Shown: positions 25,001-36,016 of the stretch, one piece after another | How positions within the stretch are numbered: position 1 is the first letter of the stretch | How the letters are laid out: the number at the start of each line of letters is the position of its first letter | Assembly (NCBI GenBank): GCA_964017065.1 | Contig: OZ024783.1 | Span: 8,440,867 to 8,504,866 of the forward strand | Length of the DNA: 64,000 nucleotides | DNA from: Haliclona indistincta | Lineage: Eukaryota > Porifera > Demospongiae > Haplosclerida > Chalinidae | Direction of reading: 5' to 3' | Translations under genes and position numbers: made by a program | The notes under the pieces: generated by a model | What the model saw: the letters and a program-made list of their open reading frames with translations, nothing else | What the model was told of the DNA's origin: nothing | Database searches by the model: none

Positions 25001-28000
25001 CAGCTCTACATTGAACTGACCTATGGAACAAGTGATGGATAAATGGGCAAGATGAAAAAAAAAAACAGAAAGATACCACGATTGATGCAGATTTTATGAA
25101 CATACACATTACTCTATCAATGTGAATCCATAATATGACAAAGACATAACATGTTCCGAGATAGTTCTGCATACCAAGGCTAGAGGGCGGGGTGATGTGA
25201 TAGAGGGAGAATCCCAGGGACCTCCCCTCCGCATGATCTCAGTCCTAGGCTCATGTACCAATGCAATTCGATCAACACATACCTCAGTACACTACATAGC
25301 TTTACATATTAAATTTCGTGAACAGAACAACCAAAATCTGCATTGCATCACAAAAAATGACCCGGTGGTACTTGCATAATAATTGTTTATTTTTGTCAAT
25401 TTTTGTCAAATCTCATTTAATTATCAAAATTAGTACCTATTAGTGCTTTGCATGACTGGATCTCTATTTGCTCCTTGAGGTGCCAGACTACAGGTTTAAC
25501 ACCAAGCAATTCACACATTATGACACACCAATGATATTATGTTCTCAAACTTACGAAAAATTTAAAACATACTAGTTAATTAAATACTACTAGTTACTAA
25601 CTACATAATAGTTAATTAATACTAGTTAATACTATTTGTGACAATCCTACTCACCTTTCACAATGAACCAGTCTGTCTGTCTGTCTCTGACAAACAGTGC
25701 CAATGAGTAAGTGTGGGACTGTTATAAAGACTAAGTGTCAAGTCACTGAACATTTTTTACATAATTATAGATCACAATTTTATGCTCACCACATACGCCG
25801 AATTTGGTGATTCTTAATTATATTGCTACAACTGGCACACTCAAGACTTCTCGAACATCATGCCTCCTGCTTCTACAAAGAATACCTTCTATTCTTTAGT
25901 GAGCCTCCTATTCTAAACGCCTCTTATGCCCCTATTCTGCCTTCTTCTAGTGAATGCTGGTAACAATTTTATAGAACAGGCAAGAACAGCGAGAGTACTA
26001 TTTCTTATACTGGTCCCACAAGAGCAAGATATCTAATAACATCTCGAATGATGCTCAAAACAGACAATAGCAAACTATACATGTATTTATATAAACCAGA
26101 CAATCAAATTCCAATAAATTATGAGTTTATTTGTCAAAATGCTGACATAAATTCGTGCCAGATGTCAGTGGTAATCTTCTGCCTAAGGAAGCATTATACT
26201 TTGGGTGAGGAATTATGATCAATATTGATACCAGTATTGAGATACCACTCCTCTGCTTATGAAGCAAAATCAGCTTAGATTGAACATAGTTCCTTGCAAA
26301 TTCTAGGATGATCCAATCCTGGTGTCTTGTACAAAGCATTTGCTTCCTACAGAACTCCCTGGATGGACAATGCTAGTGTGTTGGTATGAACAACACTAAG
26401 CTTTACTTCTAACCTCAAAACACATTTCAAAGACATTCCTTGAATAGCTTTATTGGGAGGTTCCATTTACAACCCTCCTTACACAAATTGCTAGTAGGAA
26501 TCACACATGACTAAACACAAAAGGTCTATCCATAATCCATATAGTCAATATGGAGGCTACTAATACACAAAAACCTGGTCTTTGACAAACTCTGCAGTTA
26601 GGCTTTTAATATACATATGCTATACATTACGTACTGACCAATTGTGCCGCCCGCTAGTGAGTCAAGTATAATACATGTATAATAATAAGTTAGTAACGCA
26701 ACATTCCACAAAGCACTGATACCCTAGTATCACTGTGCATACTTATGTATCAATTTCAGGGTTTTAATTCATAGCAATCACCATAGTTACTATGATACTA
26801 GTACATGGTGACAATAGCACTACAACACTTCTTGTTCGAGACCAAAACAAAAACAACAGATGGTCCAGCACAAGCACAGCACATTCTGATCAGGTCAACA
26901 TCACACACACCATGTATGACCAACTAATACAATTAGTCATCTAAGCTACTTTATTATTATATTAGCTGGTTCCGAGAAAAAGTATGAAAAACAAAACCAA
27001 TTCAAAGCTCAAGGTACAAGCTTGTGCACCCTAAACACAATAAGTAACAAGTGAAGTCATTATTGGTTTTGAACACAGCAATTGAGGGTCACCAGCGTAT
27101 TATCAACAATATGTGAAAACAATTTGAAACCTGTTCAACAGTGCAGTATAGTACATACATGTAACTTGTGTCTATACTATGACCCACACACTGTGACAAA
27201 AGCAAAGGACAGATAACTAGCTTTCATACAGTACTGTTACAATGCACGAGGAAAGGCTGGTTTATGGGGATTATCTGTCATCCCTACACTTTTCAGTTTA
27301 TTATTAAAACTTTTTTTACTTAACTTGTTCAAATTGTATAGCAACACAACGTGACACAAGAATTCTATATCTATGTGTTACATATACGCAACATAGCACA
27401 AGTTATTGCATCACATTGTAAACCAGCTTTTACACAAGCTTGACCACAACCATGTACACTAACTGGCGCTTGCAATGGGCCGCCTAAAACTATTTAGAGT
27501 ATAGTCTAGTGATATTGACCAATGAGATTGACTACAGCTTGGACTCTAAATAGCTTAGTATCCAAACGGCGCACTTAGTATCCAAGCCGCGCTACTTAGA
27601 AGCCAACTTGAATCAGTACAGGAATTGTTGGATTCATTCTCTCTGCATAACGAAAAGACTATCATAAAGAAGAGCGACGACTAGTTGACACGTAGCGCAG
27701 ATAGACGAGTGGAGGCGAGCTAGAAATAGTGTTGCACCGATACGTAAATTTGCCGATATTCCGATTTGCCGATTTTTGAGTGCTCATACTGCAGATACCG
27801 ATGCTGATACCGATATTTTTTCATTAAAAATTAATAATTATTATGTCGGCACTGTCCTGGCGCCTGCATGCTGTAAAAATGTCGAAAAGAAGATCGCCAA
27901 CATGGAAATACTTACTACCGGATCGCCAGGCAACCCGTGTGCAATATTTGCAGCTCCCTCGTTTCAAGAGGCGGTCTCTCTGTCCAGTCCTTCACTACAA

Positions 28001-30931
28001 CGCTGCTAGCAACTCTGAATAGCAGGCGCCAAAAAGCAAGAAGTTCAAGACAGTGACTTTGGAAGAAAGCAGCAGGAGGACGAAAGCTTGGGAATTCCGC
28101 GCGCTATCAGCAATCTCGTGCGTTTATCCGTGATCGTCCGCATATGTCCGTATTTGCCCGTATCGGCAATACCGATATCGTTTCGACCGATACAGATACA
28201 GTACCGATACAAAGATATCGGCAGATACAGATAATATATCGGCTCATCGGTGCAACACTAGCTAGAAATGTTGCTCGCTTTCGATCGTTAGTCGCGAGTC
28301 CGCAGTACAGTGCGCACAGCATGCCGTGGAAGGGGAGGAGTTTCAAAAGCCAGGGTGGAGTTTGTTATAGTGGCGCACATGCATGGCTGGCGACCCAAAG
28401 AGCTTCTGTGTGGACAGTTTAATGCTAGAGGCGCTTGACTTACCAAAACATTAACGTTTGTGTAAGAGTACTGCTGAGTGTTGTTCGCCATCGAAGATTG
28501 CACTTTCTCTGTTCAGAACTACGTAAGAAACAACTTTAGCACGCCTCGTCTTTTCAAAAACAAACGCCATTTCTTTGTTTACAAAATCCGTCGTGTGAGT
28601 GTTGCTTAGCTACTCGTGGCTATACTCTAAAATAGTTAGACGCCTCGGCCAATGGGATCTACGCGGTTTAGAAACCTCGCCGGGTTATGTAACGACCTCG
28701 CTACGCTCGGTCGTCACAACAAACCCGCCTCAGTTTCTAAACAGCGTAGATCCCATGGCCTCGTCGTCTAACTTATATGTAGTGCTCGTTATTAATTTTA
28801 ACATTACAATGCAAATGTACCACACTGGTAGAGCAGTTAGCTGACCTGTCCATGTAGAGGGCGGGGCATCCAGGAGGTACCGTGGACAGGTTAACACATA
28901 GTTGAGCAGCATGTGAGAATAGTCAGACACCATCCAGGACTGGAAGTGACGCTGAGTCAGCATTAGAGAGAAATGATCCATGATACCCAGTATACTGAGA
29001 CAACCTCCTCCTATAGCCGAAAGACAATACAAGCACAAAAGAATAGTCAAAACCAAATTTGAATGCCATAGTCCGTGCCATAGTCACTAATATTTTTGGA
29101 TCAATCCCTATCATTCCAAAAAAATTTTGATTGTACAATGTACATAACCTTATCAATTTTTGGTGGTGATGAAATCACTAATTTTGTATCATAAACAACC
29201 ATGAGCGTATAAGGGGAAGGAGCGTTCAACTGTTGTATTCACAATAGTAATATCGAAGTCTAAAGTCCACCACTATGCGCTATTGCTACTTGGAACTTGG
29301 GCCTTTCTTTGCGTATTGTGGCTCGCTACTTCCTACCTATAAATTCATCCACGCTTCGTCCTGCCTGTTTTCACCTAAAACAAGCGAACGTTCAGACAGA
29401 GTTATGATTTTTTATCCACAGTTGAACGCTCCTTCCCCTTATACTCTCCTGAAACAACCTATACTACTGTACACATCAACCTATACTACTGTACACATCA
29501 ACCTATACTACTGTACACATCAACCTATACTACTGTACACATCAACCTATACTACTGTACACATCAACCTATACTACTGTACACATCAACCTATACTACT
29601 GTACACATCAACCTATACTACTGTACACATCAACCTATACTACTGTACACATCAACCTATACTACTGTACACATCAACCTATACTACTGTACACACCAAC
29701 ATTCTACTGTACACACCAACACATCAACATTCTTTTGAACTATTGTTATGATTTACAAACTACATGATCTGTCTAGACACAATACACACAAGGATCAAAG
29801 CTGACTACTCTCATGTTAGTTTTTGGTAAATCAGAAACTTTCAAAATTGCGTGAATATAGAGAGACACAACAATGACTCACTGCTATGAGCTGACTTGAG
29901 TACAGCACGCATCGTGTCCACGATATCCTACAATGGAGAAACAATTAACATTTGACATACAATATAGAATCTACAAAAAGTACAAATTTGACTTTTTTGT
30001 TTAAATCATAACGTAAAACTTTGACAACCACCTACAGTCCCTTAGGACCACTAAAACAGAGTTTTAGTTACCCATTATACCATATGGTTGAACCTGCAGT
30101 ATAGTGATATCACTACTTTCTTTTTCTAAACAACTTGTAAACACAAGTAAACAATAGACAACATGAAGACAAGGTGCCAGCTGTTGTAAATTGAGCATGA
30201 AAACAAGAGTCAGTGGTGAATAACATAATAATTTCCGACATCAGCTTGGTTAAAAATTATGGTTAACTTTATCCTCTATTGTCTTCATAACTTTGATAAT
30301 TAATCGTAGGCAAGCTTCAACACCAACCACCCCAGACAACAATCCTCATCCCCTCTCACCTGCTTCATCTTCTTTCTGCTGGTCTGGGCACCGGCTGATG
30401 CAACCGGCTTCTCTCTGTCCAGTTTCAATGCTGCCTCGCACTCTCGTATCACATAGTCTACCACACCATTGAACAAGCCGTCCCATGTGACTAAGCTCGA
30501 GCTGCTGCTACCGCTTCGGCCTCTCTGTCCAGCACTGCTGCTGTCAATGTAGTTCTTCACCTCCTCAGATTCGAGAAGACCACGCAAGCTTTCAGCAGCT
30601 TTCTAAACACACATGTAACAAACAGTCACACACTGAACAGGTTTCACATACATAATAATCCCCAAACAAGGGAATAGTATGAACATATGCTGCTAAAACC
30701 TCCCAATAGAATACAATCCTTTTCTAACAAGAAGCGGAACTGTTTCTTCGCTTATGGACCACTAAAGTAAACAGTAAACATACAACTCTAATTAGTGTAG
30801 ACCACGTGGTGTTCAGCTCGACAACCACACGAGTAGGCAGTACTGCGCAGTTCTCTTACCCGACGGTCTGTGCTTTTGTCTCCCGAGAGACGCTGGTAGG
30901 CAGAGAGAAGGTTGTTCAGTTCGTGACTCAT
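16123..30931 (-). CDS. ATM: ATM-like checkpoint kinase, N-terminal exons (gene runs right to left)
   Basis: ATM is a nuclear PI3K-related kinase that signals DNA double-strand breaks. Eleven exons were placed, each with AG acceptor, GT donor and compatible phase: 30931-30860, 30602-30360, 29927-29882, 29010-28846, 22858-22681, 22014-21855, 21432-21403, 21194-21046, 17973-17913, 17618-17552 and 16217-16123 (1266 nt, 422 codons). The first, [18 protein letters not shown], matches the ATM start; later pieces match known ATM segments ([37 protein letters not shown] followed by [14 protein letters not shown], then [13 protein letters not shown]). The last two exons rest mainly on phase and weak similarity. 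This is only the first tenth or so of a 3000-residue protein; FAT and kinase exons were not found. The start is the only methionine fitting the family N-terminus. Confidence 0.85.
16277..17476. mobile_element. TTAA-flanked piggyBac-like MITE with nested insertion
   Basis: The left end is TTAA followed by CCCTTTAAGG (16273 onward), the right end is CTAAAGAG followed by TTAA (about 17478-17482). The same ends occur in complete copies at 40716 and 42623, with shared interior words such as GGCGTCATA near the left end. The element is split by a TAG-type insertion at 16543-17138. It lies in an intron of the ATM-like gene. Confidence 0.6.
16543..17138. mobile_element. TAG-type MITE with 9-bp target duplication
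   Basis: Terminal inverted repeats start TAGCCTCGTACCCAGGC and are mirrored at 17122-17138. The 9-bp sequence GGCTCCAGG is present directly before (16534-16542) and after (17139-17147). A CGCATGCG-type motif lies near both ends (about 16600 and 17080). The element at 31421-31998 has nearly the same ends. A 9-bp duplication suggests a MULE-like class, which is inference. Confidence 0.75.
17983..20690. other. Long intron of the ATM-like gene, no coding sequence recognised
   Basis: Between the exons at 21046 and 17973 lies about 3.1 kb without recognised exons. It holds AT-rich sequence and short open frames without similarity. Confidence 0.4.
20700..20925. mobile_element. Small MITE-like repeat with GCTAGCC words
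   Basis: CTTCAAATTAGC near 20700 is mirrored by GCTAATTTGAAAC near 20915. The interior is rich in GCTAG and GCTGGCTA words. No target duplication was established. Confidence 0.35.
21199..21360. repeat. GAGT tetranucleotide microsatellite beside ATM splice sites
   Basis: The plus strand is a nearly pure run of GAGT/GGGT units. On the minus strand it supplies the pyrimidine-rich tract ending in TCTCAG before the exon starting at 21194. Confidence 0.9.
21700..21854. repeat. CACT-type microsatellite containing an ATM donor site
   Basis: Degenerate CACT units run up to the exon ending at 21855. Read on the minus strand, the donor GTGAGTGAG is itself the first repeat unit. Confidence 0.85.
22021..22083. 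repeat. GA dinucleotide microsatellite forming an ATM polypyrimidine tract
   Basis: About 31 GA units on the plus strand read as CT units on the minus strand and end in CACACAG immediately before the exon starting at 22014. Confidence 0.9.
22861..22912. repeat. GGGA microsatellite forming an ATM polypyrimidine tract
   Basis: Thirteen GGGA units on the plus strand read as CCCT on the minus strand and run directly into CCCAG before the exon starting at 22858. Confidence 0.9.
23552..24190. repeat. 53-bp tandem satellite, about 12 copies
   Basis: The unit starts GTCAGTACTACACTTCATGC and ends ACTATACACACAT. Copies are almost identical. Because 53 is not a multiple of three and the unit has no stop in three plus-strand frames, long overlapping open frames appear in all three; they are artefacts of the repeat. 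The array sits in the intron between the ATM exons at 28846 and 22858. Confidence 0.95.
24434..25008 (-). mobile_element. hAT-type element with transposase C-terminal remnant
   Basis: Terminal inverted repeats are TAGAGCTGGGCGATAGT and its complement. The 8-bp sequence CATTGAAC is duplicated at 24426-24433 and 25009-25016, the length expected for hAT. On the minus strand, 24697-24629 reads [19 protein letters not shown] and stops; ERVFSxxGxxVN is the hallmark of the hAT C-terminal dimerisation domain. The rest is non-coding. It lies in an ATM intron, in the same orientation as that gene. Confidence 0.85.
25017..27455. other. ATM intron sequence, no recognised gene
   Basis: About 2.4 kb of AT-rich sequence. 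A short TAATTAATACTAGTTAA-rich stretch lies at about 25570-25635, and a CTGT tetranucleotide run at about 25670-25690. Confidence 0.4.
27465..28655. mobile_element. Probable outer inverted-repeat element around a hAT MITE
   Basis: Left sequence around 27470-27505 (CCTAAAACTATTTAGAGTAT) is mirrored imperfectly at about 28620-28655 (CTATACTCTAAAATAGTT). The hAT-type element at 27727-28260 lies between them. No duplication of the target was established for the outer element. Confidence 0.4.
27727..28260. mobile_element. hAT-type MITE with 8-bp duplication
   Basis: Ends are TAGTGTTGCACCGATA and its complement. GCTAGAAA is duplicated at 27719-27726 and 28261-28268. The subterminal regions are rich in CCGATA words. 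No transposase was recognised inside. Confidence 0.85.
28635..28775. repeat. Inverted repeat around a GACCTCGCTACGCTCGGTC palindrome
   Basis: GGGATCTACGCGGTTTAGAAAC is mirrored by GTTTCTAAACAGCGTAGATC, with GACCTCGCTACGCTCGGTCG in the middle forming a second hairpin. Confidence 0.6.
29456..29700. repeat. 22-bp tandem minisatellite, about 11 copies
   Basis: Units of CAACCTATACTACTGTACACAT repeat almost perfectly, then degrade into CACCAACATTCTACTGTA. It lies in the intron between the ATM exons at 29882 and 29010. The open frame across it is an artefact. Confidence 0.95.
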
Positions 30932-30973
30932 AGCAGAGAGAAACAGCTCCGCTACTCAGCTCAAGTCAACTGA

Positions 30974-32019
30974 TAGTCTGGCCGCTGCCCCTCCCCGCCT
31001 ATTGAGTGGGTGGTGGACGGCGTGTAGGGTCTAGCAAACATTGCCATTCATAGTTTCCCAACCGACCAATCAGATTCTACTGCTCAAGATCTTGAGCAGT
31101 AATATTCATGGATCATGGGCTGGGTTTGATCGTGAATAATATTACAGGCTGTGGCAAAACAGCTACGGTGGGTGAAAACTAACAGTCGTGCTGTTGACGA
31201 TGCTATAGAACATAGTCTACCGCGATTCAAGCATAAATCGCTTAAACCAAGCGCAGTGTGAGGCAATTCGTGCGGTACAATGGCATTGAGGAATCCCCGC
31301 TTATCATTGCAATAATTAATTATGTATACACGATTAATATTCATATAAAATCGATGAATGGTCATGTTTGCTAGACCCTACACGCCGTCCACCACCCACT
31401 CAATAGGCGGGGAGGGGCAGTAGCCTCGTCCCCAGGCCCCGCCTCCCAAAGCTGAGGAGAGGGCCTGGTACACACTGTGTGCGCATGCGTCTATTATTCA
31501 TGGGAATTTAATTGCGATGACGTCGTTAGATGGTAATTATTTATGTGACGTTTAATAATAATTTTGCCTACGGGCGATATTATTGCAGCTTTCACTCCCT
31601 TTTGCCGTAAGCCATCCACCTGGCCAGCCATAAGAGACACCAACTGAGAGACAACTACTACTAGGCTGTCAGTACGACTGTACTTGTGGTTGAAAACGAA
31701 TGGTAAAACTTGACAGCACAATATCTCCACACGAAAACATCACAGCCTTCATATACATGGCTAACTGTTCTGGCTTTGGTTTCAAATGTGAACATCCGAT
31801 GCACTGGAGTGCATACAACATAGTAGCCTCGAAATCTGCTCTACTAACTTCCGCCATGATCTGTGACGTAAAGTGTAGCAATAATGAACGGAAAATATCC
31901 GGTGATTTCTGGAATTCCGTGAATTCCTGCGCATGCGCTGACAGTCTGTACCAGGCCCTCTCCTCAGCTTTGGGAGGCGGGGCCTGGGGACGAGGCTAGG
32001 AGGGGCAGCGGCCAGACTA
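30974..32019. mobile_element. TAG-type MITE just upstream of the ATM start codon
   Basis: Ends are TAGTCTGGCCGCTGCCCC and its complement. GTCAACTGA is duplicated at 30965-30973 and 32020-32028. The left arm continues through CCGCCTATTGAGTGGG to about 31045 and is mirrored from about 31365. The right arm is interrupted by the insertion at 31421-31998. The left end lies 43 bases from the ATM initiation codon. Confidence 0.85.
31421..31998. mobile_element. Second TAG-type MITE nested in the first
   Basis: Ends are TAGCCTCGTCCCCAGGCC and its complement; the terminal arms extend about 75 bp. GGAGGGGCAG is present on both sides (31411-31420 and 31999-32008). GCGCATGCG words occur near both ends (31480s and 31930s). 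It is the same family as 16543-17138. Confidence 0.85.
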
Positions 32020-32029
32020 GTCAACTGAC

Positions 32030-32640
32030 TGACCCACGTGGCACGTGCACCGCGCGCGCGCGAAATTAACTAAGGCGTGTACATGATCAAAATCATAGAG
32101 AAACAGTTTTCAAGAAAGCAGAAATAATTATAATGTGTAAAATACAAGTGCATGAGAGACAGAGAATTGGTGAAGGTGATAAGTAGACTGCAATTTATAA
32201 TAATAACCCGTGCAATTTAAAGAGAAAGAAAGGAATATTGCGTGGTCTCGCACTAGAAACTACTAAAACTAAAACAAGACCCTAAAAACCTTAACCTAAC
32301 GTGCCAGTATGGACCTAACAGTATCTGATTTTTTTTCACTTACAATCAATGCACTATCTGAAATTAGTATGATAAAATTATCTGATTTTTTTCATAATTA
32401 TAATGAAGAAAAGTATCCATTATACAGATACGATTTATATGAAAATCAGATGAAATCAGTCAATCTAACAATATAGGCCTTGGCTCTATGTACATGTACT
32501 TGTGTTCACAAAGAAAATATGGTGAGATTATTCACTTCAACCCATCACCTCTCTTGTCTAGCTTCTGCAGTAAAGCTTGGATAATTGGTGAAACACCTTG
32601 AGGCAGGACAAGACAAATCTATCAAAGTGAATGCCTTAAC
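32030..32640. other. No recognised gene
   Basis: AT-rich sequence with a short GCGCGCGCGC run near 32050. It follows the nested elements upstream of ATM; no divergent gene start was recognised. Confidence 0.35.
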
Positions 32641-32654
32641 TCAAGGAGATTTAT

Positions 32655-34600
32655 TAACCCTCGGCGCATGCGCGAGGGTTACGGTACTTGGTTTGTCATT
32701 AACCCTCGGCGCATGCGCGAGGGTTACGGTACTTGCTTTGTCGTTCGGTCGGTCTGTCTGTCTGTCTCTTCTGCTACAGAGATCAGCGATCGCTTCTACG
32801 CGTCAACTAAGGTATGAACAGGCTAAGCATGACCATGGCTTGCAATGTGACTCGTGGATTATGCTAAAATGCTTTCGTTCTCGAGTTATGGCTGGCTCAC
32901 CTGGACGGCCATCTTGGACCTTTCTGACAACAAAAGCGCACATGGTTGACAACCTAGGTACTTGTAGACTACATCTAAACATCAGGACAGCTCTGAGGGT
33001 GCGTAGAAATCTCAACAAAAGCCCTGCTACAGGCATCGCAACACGCCCACAAAACACACTCTAATTAGTGCTCATTTGATTCATTCTGTCCATCGAGCTG
33101 CAGAGACCATCGCTCACTTCTGAAACTCGGTAAATGTATGAACAGGCTAAGCATGACAATGGCTTGCAATGTGACTCGTGGATTTTGCTAAAGTGCTTTT
33201 GTTCTCGAGTTATGGCTGGCTCACCTTGCATGACGGCCGTCTTTGACCTCTCTGACGACAAAAGCGCCCATAGTTGACTACCTAGGTACTTGTAGATTCC
33301 ATCTAAACTGCAAGACAGCTCTGGGGGTGCGTAGACATCTCAAGAAAAAGCCTATCAAGGCCAAGAGCAATGGCTACCTACTCAGTGTTCACGGTCACGC
33401 CCACTTGACACACCTTGTCCTTGTGGTCAGCAAGAGGTCAGCACTTTGCTGTCTTCAGGTTAGCAGTGCAATTTCAATAGCAAGCTGGTTTGGTTTTAGC
33501 TCTGTTGCAAAGCTCCTTCTGCAAACCATAACTAAGGAGCTAACTCTACAATGTGCAACACGCCGAGGGTTTCGTGAAGTCTGTTCATTCGTTCATTCTG
33601 TCCATCGAGCTACAGAGACCATCGCTCACTTCTGAAACTCGGTAAAGGTATGAAGAGGCTTAGCACGACAATGGCTTGCAATGTGACTCGTGGATTTTGC
33701 TAAAGTGCTTTCGTTCTCGAGTTATGTATTGCTGGCTCACCTTGACGACCATCTTGGACCTCTCTGACTACAAAAGCGCCCATAGTTGACTACCTAGGTA
33801 CTTATAGATTCCATCTAAACTTCAGGACAGCTCTGGGGGTGAGTAGGCATATCAAGAAAAAGCCTATCAAAGCCAAGAGCAATGGCTACCAAGCTACTCG
33901 TGTTCCAGGTCACGCCCACTTGACACACCTTGTCTCGGTTGTGGTCAGCACTTTGCTGTCTTCTGGTTAGCAGTGCAGTTTCAATAGCAAGCAGGTTGGC
34001 TTTAGCTGCAAAGCTCCTTCTGCAAACCATAACTAAGGAGCTAACTCTACAATGTGCAACACGCCGAGGGTTTCCTGAAGTCTGTTCATTCACTCATTCG
34101 TTCATTCGTTCTGTCCATCGAGCTGCAGAGACCACCGCTCACTTCTGGAACTCGGTAAAGGCATGAACAGGCTTAGCATGACAATGGCTTGCAATGTGAC
34201 TCGTGGATTTTGCTAAAGTGCTTTCGTTCTCGAGTTATGTATGGCTGGCTCACCTTGACAGCCATCTTGGACCTCTCTGACGACAAAAGCGTCCATAGTT
34301 GACTACCTAGGTACTTGTAGATTCCATCTAAACTGCAGGACAGCTCTGGGGGTGCGTAGACATCTCAAGAAAAAGCCTATCAAAGCCAAGAGCAATGGCT
34401 ACCTACTCAGTGTTCACGGTCACGCCCACTTGACACACCTTGTGGTCAGCACATTGCTGTCTTCTGGTTAGCAGTGCAGTTTCAATAGCAAGCAGGTTGG
34501 CTTTAGCTGCTAAGCTCCTTCTGCAAACAATAACTAAGGAACTAACTCTACAATGCTTGCAATGGTGCTCACACGCCGAGGGTTCGTGAAATTCGTTCAT
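32655..34600 (+). repeat. Tandem array of a roughly 0.5-0.6 kb repeat with palindromic head
   Basis: The array opens with two direct copies of a perfect palindrome (TAACCCTCG, GCGCATGCG, CGAGGGTTA at 32655-32681 and 32700-32726), then a TCTG microsatellite. A following segment (GTATGAACAGGCTAAGCATG, ending in GAGTTATGGCTGGCTCACC) recurs at about 32815, 33135, 33650 and 34165 with 85-95% identity as judged by eye. Apparent open frames are not conserved between units. A reversed copy of the middle part lies at about 41330-41470. Confidence 0.75.
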
Positions 34601-34711
34601 TTACAGCAAGTTCTAATGACTGCAGTTTAACATTATTATTTTTATGAGAACCAATAATTAAAATTTAATATTGCACAATGCAAGTTTTTTGAAATGTGAT
34701 ACAATGTCAAT

Positions 34712-35925
34712 TATTAGGGAGGCACGGTAGTGTCTCCCTATGTAGGGTTGAACGGAAAAACAAGATGATATGGCGGCTACATACAATGTATTAGCGTTCC
34801 AACGCTGATATATCGCCAGGTGATGAATTTTATACGTTCAAGGACACTTAGATCTGCTATATGGCGTTGCCCCATCTTACAGTAGCAAGGAGAGCGCTCT
34901 ACACTGTTACTGAAGTGACGAACCTAGAAACGGTGAAAACCGAGTTTCGTCATCTTCGTTTTCTTCTTCTTTCTTCTTTCTTCTTTCTTCAGCGCGCCTA
35001 GCGCCTTTACACGAGCAGTGTTGAGACCAAAACACCCACGAACAGTCGTGAAATTCTCCTGGCAGGTGCCTTTTGAACTTTGTTTTTAGCGAAACGGTGA
35101 TATTCATTCCGCGAGTTCTCGATCGTGATCCATTGTCAGCTAAGTGTTAGACGCCATTATTGTGATTGCGCAATACGCACGTGACCAAGCAGTGGTTAGC
35201 GCACGTGACCAAGCACTACCTTGAGTATTCTCCGCGCCGTATGGATCACGGAGAACACATATCTGTCTGAAGAACGGTAAGATCGTCTGATCGTATATGA
35301 TCACCATTCTGCGCTTGCCAGATAATTATAACCACCGTACAGATCTACAAACTAGTGTGGGCGGGGCTCGTATGCAATTTTGCATGCATGAATGCGTAGG
35401 CGTGCTGATATGTACAGCATAATAATTATTATTTTTTAGCTACAAGTTTGTTAATAATAAACAAAAGCCATCAACAACAGAAAAACTAAATCAATGGTGG
35501 AAACAAAGATGGCTCAGCACGTTCATGATATTGAACTGCACTTCACTAAAAAGTAAAAGGACACAAACAAGAAATTAAAAAGATTTCTATCGAAATCAAA
35601 AGGATGTAGGGTTGTGAAATCTACCACTGGTTCACAATGTAAACTAACAAGGAACAAGCATGGAATGGTAACACGATTGACTTGCTAACAGACCATAGAT
35701 CCGTACATCAGTGGCTGTGTGCACAAGCTGAATGCACGTCAGGTGTCAGCAGTCAACAGCAACTAGGTCAACCACAGCAGCCACTGATGTAGGGATCTAT
35801 GGTCTGTTAGCAAGTCAATCGTGTTACCATTCCATGCTTGTTCCTTGTTAGTTTACATTGTGAACCAGTGGTAGATTTCACAACCCTACATCCTTTTGAT
35901 TTCGATAGAAATCTTTTTAATTTCT
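34712..35925 (+). mobile_element. Hairpin-headed element, family A, copy 2
   Basis: Same layout as 3063-4319 but more diverged. The YY1-like motif is interrupted by four bases (CAAGATGATATGGCGGC). The terminal foldback arms are 35570-35717 and 35778-35925 (148 bp) with a shorter 60-bp spacer. Confidence 0.75.
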
Positions 35926-36016
35926 ATTTTCATGATTGACTTAACAAAAAAATCATTATTAAATCATTGACAAAATCCACAAGTGATCATTATCTTGTGA
36001 TGTTACAATGGGGATG

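Noticed and set aside
29275..29751. 158-codon plus-strand frame
   Set aside because: Mostly the translation of the 22-bp minisatellite.
32585..34166. Frames of 80-160 codons in the 32.6-34.6 kb array
   Set aside because: The reading frame is not conserved between the tandem units and no domain is present.
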